Positions 28,145-37,182 of a stretch of DNA of 64,000 nucleotides are shown piece after piece. Numbering within the stretch: the first letter of the stretch is position 1; each line of letters opens with the position of its first letter. The notes under the pieces are model-generated. The model was not told where the DNA came from and did no database searches. It saw only the letters and a list, made by a program, of their open reading frames with translations. The position numbers were made by a program, and so were the translations under genes. This DNA comes from Cardiobacterium valvarum. GTDB taxonomy: Bacteria; Pseudomonadota; Gammaproteobacteria; Cardiobacteriales; Cardiobacteriaceae. The DNA is taken from assembly GCF_900460955.1 (NCBI RefSeq), contig NZ_UFUW01000001.1:2657501-2721500 (forward strand), given 5' to 3'.

Positions 28145-30331
28145 TTAATTTCTTCGTGCGTCGCGGGCGGCAGCCTCTTGCTGCGCCGCGACAATATTGC
28201 CGTTTTGCACGGACACCTCGACGCGCTGCGCCTGGCTGGCGGCGCGCTCCATCGTTGCCGCTGCCGCCTGCATCCGCTGTGCCGCCGCATCCATATCACG
28301 CGCCTGAGTCGCCTGCGTGGTGGCGTGCTTGTCCACCGCGACGCGCATCACCCGCGCCGCCTCCGCCTCCTCGGCGGCAATCATCGCCGCGCGCGTCTCG
28401 TTAATCTCGAGATAGCCCTTGGCGTTGTCATTGCCCATCGCCGCCATTGCCCGACCGACACCCTCACCGATGATCTCTTTCATCCCCGACCAAAAGCCCT
28501 GGGTGCGGTTTTTCCCCTCCGCCTCCCGCCGCGCGATGGCGTCCTGGGCAAAATCCGAACCGAGTGTTGCCATCACCCGTGTGCCGACCTCGCCGATGGC
28601 GTCGGCGTACTCGCGTCCGGAGGCGGACTCGTCCAGATTGTTATAGACCTGTGTACCGTAGGACCATCCCGCCAATCCGGCGGCAAAGACGCCCAGCGCA
28701 CCGCTGGCCTTGCCAACCGCCGTGGCAAGACCGCGTATGGCAGTACCAAGACCGCCGAGACCGCCGCCAAAGGCAATCGTCGCCAGTCCGGCCGCACCGG
28801 CCGCCGCTGCCAGCGCTTTCAGCGCGGTCACGGCGCTGGAGAGCGCCGACGCCCACTCCGGATTGCCGGCGGCGGCATCGGCGGCTTTGCCTGCCGCCGC
28901 GCCGACTTTTTCAGCGGCGGGACTCATGGCACGGTATTCCGCGTCTGCGGCCAGTGCTTTGGCGCGTTCCGCTTGCGCCCAGCCGCGCTGGAGGATAAAG
29001 GCATTGTCCTGGGCAATCGTTCCCTTCGCGTTTTTTTGTCCCTCCATCAAGTCCCGCATCATCTGCGGGTTTTTCATGATCGGGATAAGGGCGGCGAAGG
29101 CTTGCCGGTCGGAAACCAGTTGCGACACCGCCGCGCCCTCAAACAGCTGCTTGCGCGATTCAAGGATGGCAATCGCCTCTTCGGTGTTGCCCGCTTTCGC
29201 CAGCTCTTTCATGAGCTTTTGGCTCTTTTTGTCCTTCGCGGCCACTTCGCGGGTGATGTCGACAAAAGCCTCCATCGAGCTCATGCCCTTCGCCATGCGG
29301 CGGTCAAGGCTTTTGTAGTAATCAAAGCCCTCGCGGCCGTTGATGGTGATGTTTTTCGCCTTGTTTTTGGTGTCCTCACTGATGACTTTGGTGAGGAGAT
29401 TGGCGAGGTTGTTGCCCGCCTCGTCGGCACTACCGGCGGCGGTAAAGGCAATCTGTGCCCCCGACAGGATTTGCGAGAATTTGTCCTTGTCACCCGCCAT
29501 ACCGACTGCCTGCCCTTGCGCAAGCAGTTGCGGCAACCAACGTGCCATGTCGCGAAACTCAAAGCCGCCGTCCTTGCCGGATTTGACGGCGCGGTCGAGC
29601 AACTCCGGGATGTCGTCCAGCTTGAAGCCGTTTTGCAGCGCCTTGACCGTGACCGTTGCCACCTCTTCGGCGGTTGCGCCAGAAGCGGTCGAGGCGGCCA
29701 TCAGCGACGGCAGCACCGTTTGTGCGTCTTGGGCGTTGACCGCGCCGGAAGACACCATCGCGGCAAGCGCCGCCACTGCGTCCTCACGCGAGCCGCCAGA
29801 GGAGGCCACCGCCTTGCGGATGGTCTCATTAATCGTGGCGATACCCGCTGTCTTTTCGGCGACGCTGCTACCCTCGTACATGGTGTTGGCGAGGTAGGTA
29901 AGCTGCTTGTCAAACGCCCAGGTGCGGTCAATCGGGCTTTTTAGGGTTGCCACGCCGGCGGTAATGCCGGCGCCAATGGCGGCCATGCCGCGCATCGCGG
30001 CTGCGGCCTTGCTGGTGCCGCGCATCTCCGCGTTGAGCTCGCGCACCCGCGCGCGGTGCCGCTCCGTGGCGCGCGCCAGCTCGTTTTGCGTGGCAATACC
30101 GCTGCGGCGCAGATTGAGCAGCGCCCGCTCACTGGCGCGGATTTCCGCCTGGATTTGCCGCTCGCCTCTAATACCAAGCTGCGCCATCGCCCGCGACGCC
30201 TGGCCGCGCCGTTGCAGGTCGCGGTTAAAGTTGTTGTTGGCGCGCGAGGTCTGGCCGGTCAGACGGGCGAGTGCTGCCGAGGCCTGGTCGCGCAACTGGA
30301 TCGCGAGCTGGATGATGTTACTCCCCGCCAT
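28145..30331 (-). CDS. Tail tape measure protein (Mu gp42)
   Basis: 728 residues. The N-terminal half is coiled-coil rich (ASAALARLTGQTSRANNNFNRDL), with the TP901-family core EKTAGIATINETIRKAVASSGGSREDAVAALAAM. A Gly/Ala hydrophobic centre (~525-590) follows, then a helical Ala/Gln C-terminus. Tape measure length sets tail length and the protein takes part in DNA ejection. The start at 30331 fits MAGSNIIQLAIQLRDQAS; the upstream extension is not supported. Confidence 0.92.
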   Translation of the reverse strand: MAGSNIIQLAIQLRDQASAALARLTGQTSRANNNFNRDLQRRGQASRAMAQLGIRGERQIQAEIRASERALLNLRRSGIATQNELARATERHRARVRELNAEMRGTSKAAAAMRGMAAIGAGITAGVATLKSPIDRTWAFDKQLTYLANTMYEGSSVAEKTAGIATINETIRKAVASSGGSREDAVAALAAMVSSGAVNAQDAQTVLPSLMAASTASGATAEEVATVTVKALQNGFKLDDIPELLDRAVKSGKDGGFEFRDMARWLPQLLAQGQAVGMAGDKDKFSQILSGAQIAFTAAGSADEAGNNLANLLTKVISEDTKNKAKNITINGREGFDYYKSLDRRMAKGMSSMEAFVDITREVAAKDKKSQKLMKELAKAGNTEEAIAILESRKQLFEGAAVSQLVSDRQAFAALIPIMKNPQMMRDLMEGQKNAKGTIAQDNAFILQRGWAQAERAKALAADAEYRAMSPAAEKVGAAAGKAADAAAGNPEWASALSSAVTALKALAAAAGAAGLATIAFGGGLGGLGTAIRGLATAVGKASGALGVFAAGLAGWSYGTQVYNNLDESASGREYADAIGEVGTRVMATLGSDFAQDAIARREAEGKNRTQGFWSGMKEIIGEGVGRAMAAMGNDNAKGYLEINETRAAMIAAEEAEAARVMRVAVDKHATTQATQARDMDAAAQRMQAAAATMERAASQAQRVEVSVQNGNIVAAQQEAAARDARRN

Positions 30332-30533
30332 GCTGACTCCGTCTCTTGGCAATGATGGTGCGTCCGCCGCTGCTGTCGCTGCTCTCTTGTGGGGTGAGTG
30401 CGGCCAGCCACGCCAGCGCCTCGTCTCTGCTCATCGCGATGACCCTGTCATAAGGCAGGCCGGCGGCAAGCAGACGCATAATCAGGCGGCGCCAGAGGTT
30501 GCCGCGTCGGACAAACTCAGCCGCTTTTTTTTC
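30318..30533 (-). CDS. -1 frameshift extension of tail assembly chaperone
   Basis: An A8G run (A 30525-30532, G 30524 on the coding strand read backwards) contains the slippery heptamer A-AAA-AAG. Slipping back one base continues as AAEFVRRGNLWRRLIMRLLA, then GLPYDRVIAMSRDEALAWLA, to TAA at 30318-30320, about 68 residues. Tailed phages make a short and a frameshifted long chaperone just before the tape measure gene; the position and sequence fit exactly. No other start is needed to explain this open frame. Confidence 0.8.
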   Translation of the reverse strand, partial: EKKAAEFVRRGNLWRRLIMRLLAAGLPYDRVIAMSRDEALAWLAALTPQESSDSSGGRTIIAKRRSQHGGE

Positions 30534-30859
30534 AACGCGGCACTCGCTGCGTAGAGCGCATCAAAATCCGGGGCAGCGATGCTCGCGCGCAGCACCTCGT
30601 AATCCGGCACCTCTGTCAGCGAGCCGAGACGGGTGATGCTGGCAAGCGTCAGATAGATGGATTGTGCCAGTGGTGCCAGTCCGCGTTCTTCCGCCGCCAT
30701 CTGGTCGGCCAGCGTCGGCAGACGCAAGGCAAAGTCATAATGCAGCGTGCCGTCCACATCCGCGCCGAAAAGCAGGCGACCACTGGCGCTGCGTCCGTCA
30801 TCGGCAACTTCCACCGCAAAGCGCTTGATGTCTGCCTGCAAGTCTTTTTCGTCGTACAT
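30482..30859 (-). CDS. Tail assembly chaperone, short form (Mu gp41-like)
   Basis: 125 residues, starting MYDEKDLQADIKRFAVEVAD, with the acidic/helical character of gp41. The frame ends ALKKKRLSLSDAATSGAA. The three Lys codons are the frameshift site, giving a longer minor product (see 30318-30533). It guides tape measure and tube assembly and is absent from the virion. Confidence 0.85.
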   Translation of the reverse strand: MYDEKDLQADIKRFAVEVADDGRSASGRLLFGADVDGTLHYDFALRLPTLADQMAAEERGLAPLAQSIYLTLASITRLGSLTEVPDYEVLRASIAAPDFDALYAASAALKKKRLSLSDAATSGAA

Positions 30860-30883
30860 AAAAACCCCGTTAAATCTGCTTTA

Positions 30884-30925
30884 AAAAAGCCCCCTCACGG
30901 GGGCAAGCCTCTCTCTCTCTCTCTC
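30884..30925 (-). terminator. Hairpin with T-run and adjacent CT dinucleotide repeat
   Basis: The arms GCCCC/GGGGC (30890-30904) are followed on the minus strand by TTTTTT, between the tube gene and the chaperone gene. It may partly terminate transcription after the abundant tube protein. A CT repeat of 17 bases lies beside it at 30909-30925. Confidence 0.55.
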
Positions 30926-30930
30926 AACAA

Positions 30931-31305
30931 TCATTCGATAACGCGGCGGATGGCGAAGCCGGTGATATCAATCACGGCCTCGTTGTCCACTGTGTAGCTC
31001 GCGCCGACCTCGGTCGTGCAAAAGCCGAGATAGCTCTCGCTTTTTGCGCCGGCCACATCCGGCACGAGGGTGATCTTCGCATCCGAGATGCCGCCCCAGT
31101 CGATGGCGGTACCGTCGGTCGGGATGACCGCCGACACGGTCACGCTGTACTCGCCGACGCCACGGGTAAAGCCCTTGACGCGGTAGGTACGGTTCATGGT
31201 CTTGACCTGTTTGCGGCCGGTCGAGTCCTTGACGTCAATCTTGGTGCATTCGATCTCGCGTCCGTCCACATACAGGGTGACGCTGCCCACGTATTCCACG
31301 CTCAT
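30931..31305 (-). CDS. Tail tube protein (Mu gp40, M)
   Basis: 124 residues. It starts MSVEYVGSVTLYVDGREIEC and contains VKDSTGRKQVKTMNRTYRVKGFTRG and PTDGTAIDW, the Mu tail tube pattern. It polymerises inside the sheath. Confidence 0.92.
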   Translation of the reverse strand: MSVEYVGSVTLYVDGREIECTKIDVKDSTGRKQVKTMNRTYRVKGFTRGVGEYSVTVSAVIPTDGTAIDWGGISDAKITLVPDVAGAKSESYLGFCTTEVGASYTVDNEAVIDITGFAIRRVIE

Positions 31306-31314
31306 GTTTCCTCC

Positions 31315-32739
31315 TTACAGATACAAATCCACAACCGCCGCGAAGACGTGCAGGCCGTTGACCACGTCTGCCGGGATGCGGGCGTCGAGCATCCCCGGAT
31401 TTTGACTGTCGCGCTCGACCAGCAGCTTGTCGAGGTTGGCCTCGACGTGTTCGAGGATTTCGAGCTCCTCGCAGCGCATCAGCACGTCAATCAATTCGCT
31501 CCTGACCCGCTGCGCTGTCTTGTCGTTGAGTTTTTCCCTCGGGAAGCGCAGGGCGATACGCTGGGTGATGGCGCGGCTGACGTAAATCAGGGTACGCACC
31601 GTGGTGACATCCAGCAGGCTCTCGTCGGCGGTGCCGTTACTTGATACGACGTAGGTCGTGATGGCGCGCACAATGCGCGCGGTGGTGCCGTCCGCGCCCG
31701 TCTCCACCGGCGCGACGCCGTTGTACAGCGCCGACTCCTGCTCACTGCGCAGGGTCTTGTCTTTGGAGGCGCAGACGGCGATGCCGGGTAGCGCCAGTGT
31801 GTTCAGCGGGCGTGCGGGGTCTTCTTCGCTCGCCATCACTACCCCATAAGCGGCGGCGAGTGCCGATGGCAGCGACGGTGTACCGCGATACCAGGCACAC
31901 AACATAAAACCGTTATTGAGCTTTTTCGCCAGCGTCGTTGCCTGGGCGAGGCTGCCACTGTGCCCGTAAATGCCAATCGCCCAGCGTTTTTCATAGGGAT
32001 TGGCGACGGTTTCGAGGTGGCGGCGCAGCTTGAGCAAGTTCTCCTCGCCGTTAAAGCCGCAGACGATGATGTCATGCCCCTCGGCGGCCACCGCCGAGAG
32101 CGCCGGCGCAATGTCGGGGTCGCCGTCGCCACCGCTGAGAGTAGTTGCCTGCACGCCAATCCCGGCGGCGCTGACCGTGGCGGCGAGCGTGATGCTGTTG
32201 CCCTCGGTCCCCTTGTTTTTGGCACTGATGTTGATGGTGGCGTCATTGGCGGCTGCCGTCACCGGCAGGCTGGTGTTATCGTTGATGGCCTTGGCGGCAG
32301 CCTCGGCGACGGTCTTGGCGGTGTCGTCGCGATTAACGGCGACCAGCAACGTATCGGCGGCGCCAAGGATGATGCGTAGGATGCCATCACTGGTTGCCGT
32401 GCCACTGATGACCAGGCTGCCTTTGGCGGCAACCCCGGCACTATGGTCGGCGATAGTAATCAGCGACAGCGCCGCATTGGCGTAGGCGGTGAGCGCGGCG
32501 CGCACCATCAAATGCGCCTGGCTGCCCGCGCCGTAGCGGTTGGCGATGGCATCCTCGCTGACCACTTCGGTCAGTTCGGTCAGCGCGCCGAGGCTGGCGG
32601 TGTGCGCGGCCAGCAGCAGCACCTTTTGCCGGTTGGTCGGCAGGTTGCGCAGTGCCAGTTTGGTGTTCCATTCGAGGTACTGGCCGGGCTTGCGGGTGGA
32701 CGACAGGATTTGCTCAAAGCTGATATTAGGACTTGCCAT
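31315..32739 (-). CDS. Tail sheath protein (Mu gp39, L)
   Basis: 474 residues. The N-terminus ISFEQILSSTRKPGQYLEWN and the C-terminal sheath core TYVVSSNGTADESLLDVTTVRTLIY are visible (written in parts), with LPGIAVC and RFPREKLND. The first-ATG region at 32739 is preferred over the upstream open frame, which is a shadow of the preceding genes. Contractile sheath. Confidence 0.93.
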   Translation of the reverse strand: MASPNISFEQILSSTRKPGQYLEWNTKLALRNLPTNRQKVLLLAAHTASLGALTELTEVVSEDAIANRYGAGSQAHLMVRAALTAYANAALSLITIADHSAGVAAKGSLVISGTATSDGILRIILGAADTLLVAVNRDDTAKTVAEAAAKAINDNTSLPVTAAANDATINISAKNKGTEGNSITLAATVSAAGIGVQATTLSGGDGDPDIAPALSAVAAEGHDIIVCGFNGEENLLKLRRHLETVANPYEKRWAIGIYGHSGSLAQATTLAKKLNNGFMLCAWYRGTPSLPSALAAAYGVVMASEEDPARPLNTLALPGIAVCASKDKTLRSEQESALYNGVAPVETGADGTTARIVRAITTYVVSSNGTADESLLDVTTVRTLIYVSRAITQRIALRFPREKLNDKTAQRVRSELIDVLMRCEELEILEHVEANLDKLLVERDSQNPGMLDARIPADVVNGLHVFAAVVDLYL

Positions 32740-32929
32740 TGTCGGCCTCCTTCGCAGTGGCGGTGCGTGGCGCCTCGGCACGGATGATGTCGCCGTCGGC
32801 CAGCGCACGACGGTAATAGGTGCTGTCCTCGACTTCGACCGCGCGCTTGTCGTCAATCAGACGCTGCGGTGCGTACTCCTGCGGCAGGGATAGCCCCGGC
32901 GCCGCTTTAATCCAGATGGTGTTGTTCAT
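32726..32929 (-). CDS. DUF2635 small tail protein (Mu gp38)
   Basis: 67 residues: MNNTIWIKAAPGLSLPQEY, VEVEDSTYYRRALADGDIIR. The family always sits before the sheath gene in Mu-like phages. It overlaps both neighbours by a few bases. Confidence 0.85.
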   Translation of the reverse strand: MNNTIWIKAAPGLSLPQEYAPQRLIDDKRAVEVEDSTYYRRALADGDIIRAEAPRTATAKEADNGKS

Positions 32930-33585
32930 GGTTTCCTCAGGTTGATATGGGTTGGCATACGTTTCTCGCTGTCGGCAGCGGGGCGGTGCAGGTGGGTACC
33001 AACGGCCTCCAGCCATGTTGCGCCTTGGGTTTGCCCGCGATAGCGCAGCAGGATGTTATCGGCAGCGTCCACCGCCTGGCCGTTGTCCACCTCCGGCCAG
33101 GCACCATGCGGCAAGGCGGTCTCGATCCAATGCGTGGTAAATTCGCAGGCGAGTACCGACAGGGCCCGCCCCACCTCGCGTTGCGGGGTAAAGAGTGGTC
33201 GCACCGCCTTGGGCGTGAGAGGATCGATGGCGAGGCCAAAGTCCTGCCGTGACAGCAGACGACGCACGCCATAGACGAGGTCATAACTGCCAATCTCCCA
33301 ATGGCTGGTGCCACCATGACGGCTTGCCGCCTCGCTGCGCGCAGCGGTTGCGGCGACGATGACGGCAAAATCGGCAAAGACTTTGTCCTTGTTGCGCGCC
33401 GTCGAAAAGGTCTCGCTTTTGCAGCCGCCAAAGGCGACCCAGGCAGCGGGCAGTTGCACCGCCACCTGAAATATCCCCTCGTCGTCCATCTCGCCGCCGT
33501 AGCTGTGGACGCCTGCGACCAGCTCGCCGAGGCCGAGGCTCAGGCGGCGGGTGATGGCGGCCTCAACAAGGTTTATCACGACCAA
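32926..33585 (-). CDS. DUF1834 tail protein (Mu gp37)
   Basis: 219 residues. The family order (gp36-gp37-gp38) and internal blocks VHSYGGEMDD, FADFAVIVAATAARS and GSYDLVYGVRRLL match DUF1834. Probably involved in head-tail joining or tail termination. Confidence 0.85.
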   Translation of the reverse strand: MVVINLVEAAITRRLSLGLGELVAGVHSYGGEMDDEGIFQVAVQLPAAWVAFGGCKSETFSTARNKDKVFADFAVIVAATAARSEAASRHGGTSHWEIGSYDLVYGVRRLLSRQDFGLAIDPLTPKAVRPLFTPQREVGRALSVLACEFTTHWIETALPHGAWPEVDNGQAVDAADNILLRYRGQTQGATWLEAVGTHLHRPAADSEKRMPTHINLRKP

Positions 33586-33982
33586 ACACCTTGTCTGGCG
33601 GCGTCTGCATCACCACCGCGCCGACCGTGTCCACCTCTCCCGCCAGCGGCAGCCCCGAGATGCCCGCCTGTCCGCGTGCCACCAGTTTCAGATAGCCAAT
33701 GGCGGCGTCATAGCGGGCTTGGATGTCATCGGTCAGCTGACGCAATCCGGTAGCAAGACGGTAGCGGGCGATGTCGCAGCAATAGACGGTGAGGATGCGT
33801 GGGACAGTCGCAAAGGGACGGCGGTAGCGGTTGAGATAGCCGTCAATCTCGGCAGTGGCGTCATCCAGTGCCAGTTGCACCGTCGCCTCCACCATCTCGC
33901 CGCGCCGGGTCAGGTCCGAGAGGCCGACCATCGTCGCCTCGCCGTAGCGGGCGAGCATGTCGGCGGGGGTGGCGTAACTCAT
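33563..33982 (-). CDS. DUF1320 protein (Mu gp36)
   Basis: 139 residues. MSYATPADMLARYGE, ATAEIDGYLNRYRRPF and VPRILTVYCCDIARYRL are clear DUF1320 blocks, a head-tail connector-type protein. It overlaps the gp35-like gene by 4 bases. Confidence 0.9.
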   Translation of the reverse strand: MSYATPADMLARYGEATMVGLSDLTRRGEMVEATVQLALDDATAEIDGYLNRYRRPFATVPRILTVYCCDIARYRLATGLRQLTDDIQARYDAAIGYLKLVARGQAGISGLPLAGEVDTVGAVVMQTPPDKVFGRDKPC

Positions 33983-34404
33983 GCCGCCTCTCCTGCCACT
34001 ACCGCGCGCACCTCCAGATGCACATCGGCGGCAAGCCGTGCCCAGGCGCCGTCATCCGGCAGCTGGGCACGTGCCACGATGACAAAGGCCGAGCCAAACA
34101 GCAGGCCGCAGCGACGGTAAGGCGCGCCATGACGGCTCTTCACCGCGAGAAGCGTCTCCTGCATCACGTCTTCTGGTGCGTAGTCCAGGATGACGGGGGT
34201 ACCGTCTGCCGGATGTTCCGCCGTGTCTGCGGCAGACATATCCTCGTTTTCAGTGGGCGCAGCCGAGCTCTCCGCACCTGCGGATAGCGTTTCCGTCGGG
34301 TTTTCCGTGGGTGTGTCCGTGTTTTCTGCCGGCGTCTCCGCGCTTGCCGTGATTTCGGTTGTGAGGTCATCATCGGCGTCCTGCGTGTCGTTGCGTTTTG
34401 CCAT
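33979..34404 (-). CDS. Head-associated protein (Mu gp35 / HI1506-like)
   Basis: 141 residues. The N-terminal ~70 residues are low-complexity, Thr/Glu/Ala/Pro rich. The C-terminal half is ordered: RRCGLLFGSAFVIVARAQLPDDGAW. This two-part layout is that of HI1506-type proteins after the major head gene. Exact role unknown. Confidence 0.72.
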   Translation of the reverse strand: MAKRNDTQDADDDLTTEITASAETPAENTDTPTENPTETLSAGAESSAAPTENEDMSAADTAEHPADGTPVILDYAPEDVMQETLLAVKSRHGAPYRRCGLLFGSAFVIVARAQLPDDGAWARLAADVHLEVRAVVAGEAA

Positions 34405-34413
34405 ATGCCCTCC

Positions 34414-35325
34414 TTACGCCAACAGCGGCTCGACGTGCAGGCTGAGACGCCCCGCCCAGATATTGGTCGTGCCGTTCTGGATGGTTTGCTCCAGCAGCTC
34501 GCGCGCGGTTTCTTCGAGGGCGGGCGGCACCACCAGCAGCGAGGGACGGATGGCGAGCGTCTTGCCGCCGTCGGTCTTAATGGTTTTCATGGTTGCGACC
34601 ACTTTGGCCAGCGCCTCTTTGTTCAACTTGGTCTTCTCGGCCATATGCGCCAGCTGCCACAAGCCAAAGCCGGCATTGCCACGAGCGCGCACGCCGTAGA
34701 GGTACAAATCCTCCAAAAAGACCTTGTCCGATTTGCTCGGGTCAAACTTTTCTTCAAATTCTGGGCGGGTGCGCTCCTGATAAATCAGCGGCATCACCAC
34801 ATTGGTAGCGTCGATGACGTACCAGTTCGGCGCGTCATTGTCGGTGCCGGTGGTGAGGTTGCTCATCGTCGTCGGCGTGCCGGTGCCGTCTTCGTTTGCA
34901 TACCAGACGTGGTCGGTATCGAAAAAGTTTTGCCCGTCGTAGCAAAGGGTGGTCTTGCCCTTGCCGAGTAGCGTCCAGACGAGGTTGTCCGGCAGCTCGG
35001 CGGCGGCCACCCCCGCCTGTTTCATGATGGGGCGGTAGATGCCGACCTGGTCATCTTCAATGTCCGCACGCGGAATGCTGACGGTGGACTCAAACAGCTT
35101 GTTTTCAATCGCCATCACCTGCGTTGCCATCTTTTTGATGCTGCGTTCTCCCACCCACTCGCGCATTTGCGGGAAGGCACCAAGCCAGCCGTAAGTGTTG
35201 GTGCGGGTGGTGGACGGAATCAGCATCGCCACCTTGTTCCAACTGGGGTCGCGGTGCTTCAGTCCGTCGGCAAATTCCTTGCGGAAAGCGGCGGTGAGCG
35301 CTTTCAGAATTTCGGTTTTATTCAT
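34414..35325 (-). CDS. Major head (capsid) protein (Mu gp34, T)
   Basis: 303 residues. Matches Mup34/T: ILKALTAAFRKEFADGL, STTRTNTYGWLGAFPQMREW, RADIEDDQVGIYRPIM, ARGNAGFGLWQLAHM. It forms the capsid shell. It overlaps the protease/scaffold gene end by 8 bases. Confidence 0.95.
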   Translation of the reverse strand: MNKTEILKALTAAFRKEFADGLKHRDPSWNKVAMLIPSTTRTNTYGWLGAFPQMREWVGERSIKKMATQVMAIENKLFESTVSIPRADIEDDQVGIYRPIMKQAGVAAAELPDNLVWTLLGKGKTTLCYDGQNFFDTDHVWYANEDGTGTPTTMSNLTTGTDNDAPNWYVIDATNVVMPLIYQERTRPEFEEKFDPSKSDKVFLEDLYLYGVRARGNAGFGLWQLAHMAEKTKLNKEALAKVVATMKTIKTDGGKTLAIRPSLLVVPPALEETARELLEQTIQNGTTNIWAGRLSLHVEPLLA

Positions 35326-36376
35326 TCGGTTTATCCCCCTTTACATCGCCTTTAACAGTTTTTTGGTACTCGTCGACGGTCATACCCAGCATCTTCGCTG
35401 CCGCGATTTCCTCTGCCGAGAGCGCCGCGACTTTGCCCGCTTCCGGCGGCGCTTTGCCATCGGTCTGCGTCTTGGTCAGTGCTGCCAGTGGCTTGACGGT
35501 GGCGAGATAGTCGGTGAGCGCTTGTGGGTTGCTTTTTGCCAGGCTCTCCGCCCAGTCCTTTTGCGCGGGTAGCAGTCGCCCATCGGCAAGCGCGGCGGTG
35601 ACTAGCGCGGCGTTGTCGGCCTGAGTGCGCGCCGTTAATTGCGCCTGCAATTCGGCGACCTGCTTTTGCAGCCCGCTCATCACGTCAACGGACACATATT
35701 TGCCGGCGTCCGGCGGCGCGGAGAGCGCAGCTTTTAGCGTTGTCTGCCCGCCAAGCTGTTCGGTCAGCGCGGCGAGAGCGGCGGTCAGTGACGCCTTGTC
35801 CTTGTCAAAAGTGAGACCAAGCAGGGCATAGAGTTTCTCCAGTTCGTTCATGTCATCTTTCTCTTCGGGTTTTGGGGATTCATCGGGGGTGGCAAACAGC
35901 GACAGGGCAGCGGCCAGGGTGACCGCATCCATGCCGTCAAGTGCCGGGGTGTTGGTGAGCGCGGCGGGCAACAGGCTGAGGATGGCGCCGGAGGCGTCGT
36001 ACTCAAACATCGGGCTGATGTAGCGGTACTCACCGGCGGCAATCGCCGCTTTGGCGGCAGCCGTCCACTGCACGCGGGCATAGAGCCCTTTGCCCTCCTG
36101 CCATTCGAGCGCCTCAATCCAGCCGGCGGCGGGGTTGGGGCGGCCATTCGTGCGGGCGTAGAGGGTTTGATGCTCGTAATCCACCAGCAGGCGCGTCTTG
36201 CGCGCGGCCAGCACGGCATTGAGGCGGGCGGCGGTCGCCGCGTCCATCTGCCAGTGCGGCGCGTCCGTAGGGCGACCGTCCCCCGCACGGAAATTACCGG
36301 CGGGGAAAAGCTGGATGGTGTCGGGCGTATCGGAGTTGGCGGCAAGCGCCGCCGTGTAGAGGGCAATCTTGTTCAT
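35318..36376 (-). CDS. Capsid protease and scaffold (Mu gp32, I/Z)
   Basis: 352 residues. The N-terminal half (LFPAGNFRAGDGRP, LLVDYEHQTLYA, AAGWIEALEW, YRYISPMFEY) is the Mu I prohead protease. The C-terminal half is a helical scaffold. In Mu the scaffold Z is also made from an internal start; here Met176 (MNELEKLYALLG, ATG at 35849-35851) with AGAGAAAGATG upstream is a candidate. Confidence 0.9.
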   Translation of the reverse strand: MNKIALYTAALAANSDTPDTIQLFPAGNFRAGDGRPTDAPHWQMDAATAARLNAVLAARKTRLLVDYEHQTLYARTNGRPNPAAGWIEALEWQEGKGLYARVQWTAAAKAAIAAGEYRYISPMFEYDASGAILSLLPAALTNTPALDGMDAVTLAAALSLFATPDESPKPEEKDDMNELEKLYALLGLTFDKDKASLTAALAALTEQLGGQTTLKAALSAPPDAGKYVSVDVMSGLQKQVAELQAQLTARTQADNAALVTAALADGRLLPAQKDWAESLAKSNPQALTDYLATVKPLAALTKTQTDGKAPPEAGKVAALSAEEIAAAKMLGMTVDEYQKTVKGDVKGDKPNE

Positions 36377-36540
36377 GGGCCAAGCATAAGCCCCGCACGG
36401 AGGCGGGGCTGGCTGGCGGGTGTCAGTTAGGAGATTGCACGGGATAGCGTTTAAAACCCGTTTAAATCCATTTAATTTTGTTTAAAAGAAGCGGGGCGGT
36501 AGTCCTGCCGCGCTTTGCCCTTTGCGGGCGTGAGAGGGGC
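36377..36540. promoter_or_regulatory. Non-coding leader between accessory island and capsid genes
   Basis: Contains a GC hairpin AGCCCCGC/GCGGGGCT (36390-36411) and an AT-rich patch with repeated TTTAAA (36448-36486). Similar TTTAAA clusters occur at both phage ends. It may carry a promoter that restarts late transcription after the island. Confidence 0.4.
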
Positions 36541-37125
36541 TTATAGGGGCTTGATGACATCAGGGGCATAGTCGGCCTCTTTGGGCTCGTTTTCGATTTC
36601 CGCCTTGCACAGCGCTTTGTACCGGCGGAAATTGTCCCAAGCGGTTTGCGCTTCTTTGACGTAGCGACTGTCCTTGTCTACCTCGTCATTTTCAACCCCG
36701 TATTTGAACGCACGGGTAATATTCAGGATGATGCTCGCGGGCTGTAACGCCAGTTCGCGGCAGGCGCGATAAGGGCGGGAGTCCAGCGGGTCAATAAAAT
36801 CGGGGGAGTAGGCAAAATTCAGCGCCTCGTACATACCCATTTCCAGCAACTGCGATAGCTCGTTTGGTTCTCCTTTGTTCGCCAGATATACAGCCTGCGT
36901 GACCGCTTCCGCATTGTCATAAACGTCGCTCATGGCCAAGACCAGTTGCGCGGCGGGTTTATTTTGCGTCCAGCGTCGTTTCGCCTCTTCGTAGCGGGGG
37001 TTAGCGGCTTTCTTGTCCGCTTTTTCCGCCGCCTGTGTCGCTTTCTCCGTTGTTGGTTTGGCTTGTAGCGGCGCGGCGAGGATTGCCATCATTGCTGCGA
37101 GCAGGCACAGTTTGCGTGTTGTCAT
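36541..37125 (-). CDS. Exported accessory (moron) protein of unknown function
   Basis: 194 residues with a signal peptide (MTTRKLCLLAAMMAILAAPLQA), then a charged Lys/Glu/Ala segment and a helical domain with two or three Cys (CRELALQP, ALCKAEIE). It is not a Mu structural gene and lies in the island between the G gene and the protease gene. A periplasmic location is expected. Superinfection exclusion or host fitness is possible, but nothing in the sequence proves it. Confidence 0.65.
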   Translation of the reverse strand: MTTRKLCLLAAMMAILAAPLQAKPTTEKATQAAEKADKKAANPRYEEAKRRWTQNKPAAQLVLAMSDVYDNAEAVTQAVYLANKGEPNELSQLLEMGMYEALNFAYSPDFIDPLDSRPYRACRELALQPASIILNITRAFKYGVENDEVDKDSRYVKEAQTAWDNFRRYKALCKAEIENEPKEADYAPDVIKPL

Positions 37126-37182
37126 GTTTTTTCCTTTGCTTTAATCAGGAACGAAGGGCCCCGCAGGGCCCCTCGTTTGTAT

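Noticed and set aside
28037-29944. A 635-residue plus-strand frame across the tape measure gene
   Set aside because: Antisense to a clear tape measure protein in an otherwise one-strand late operon.
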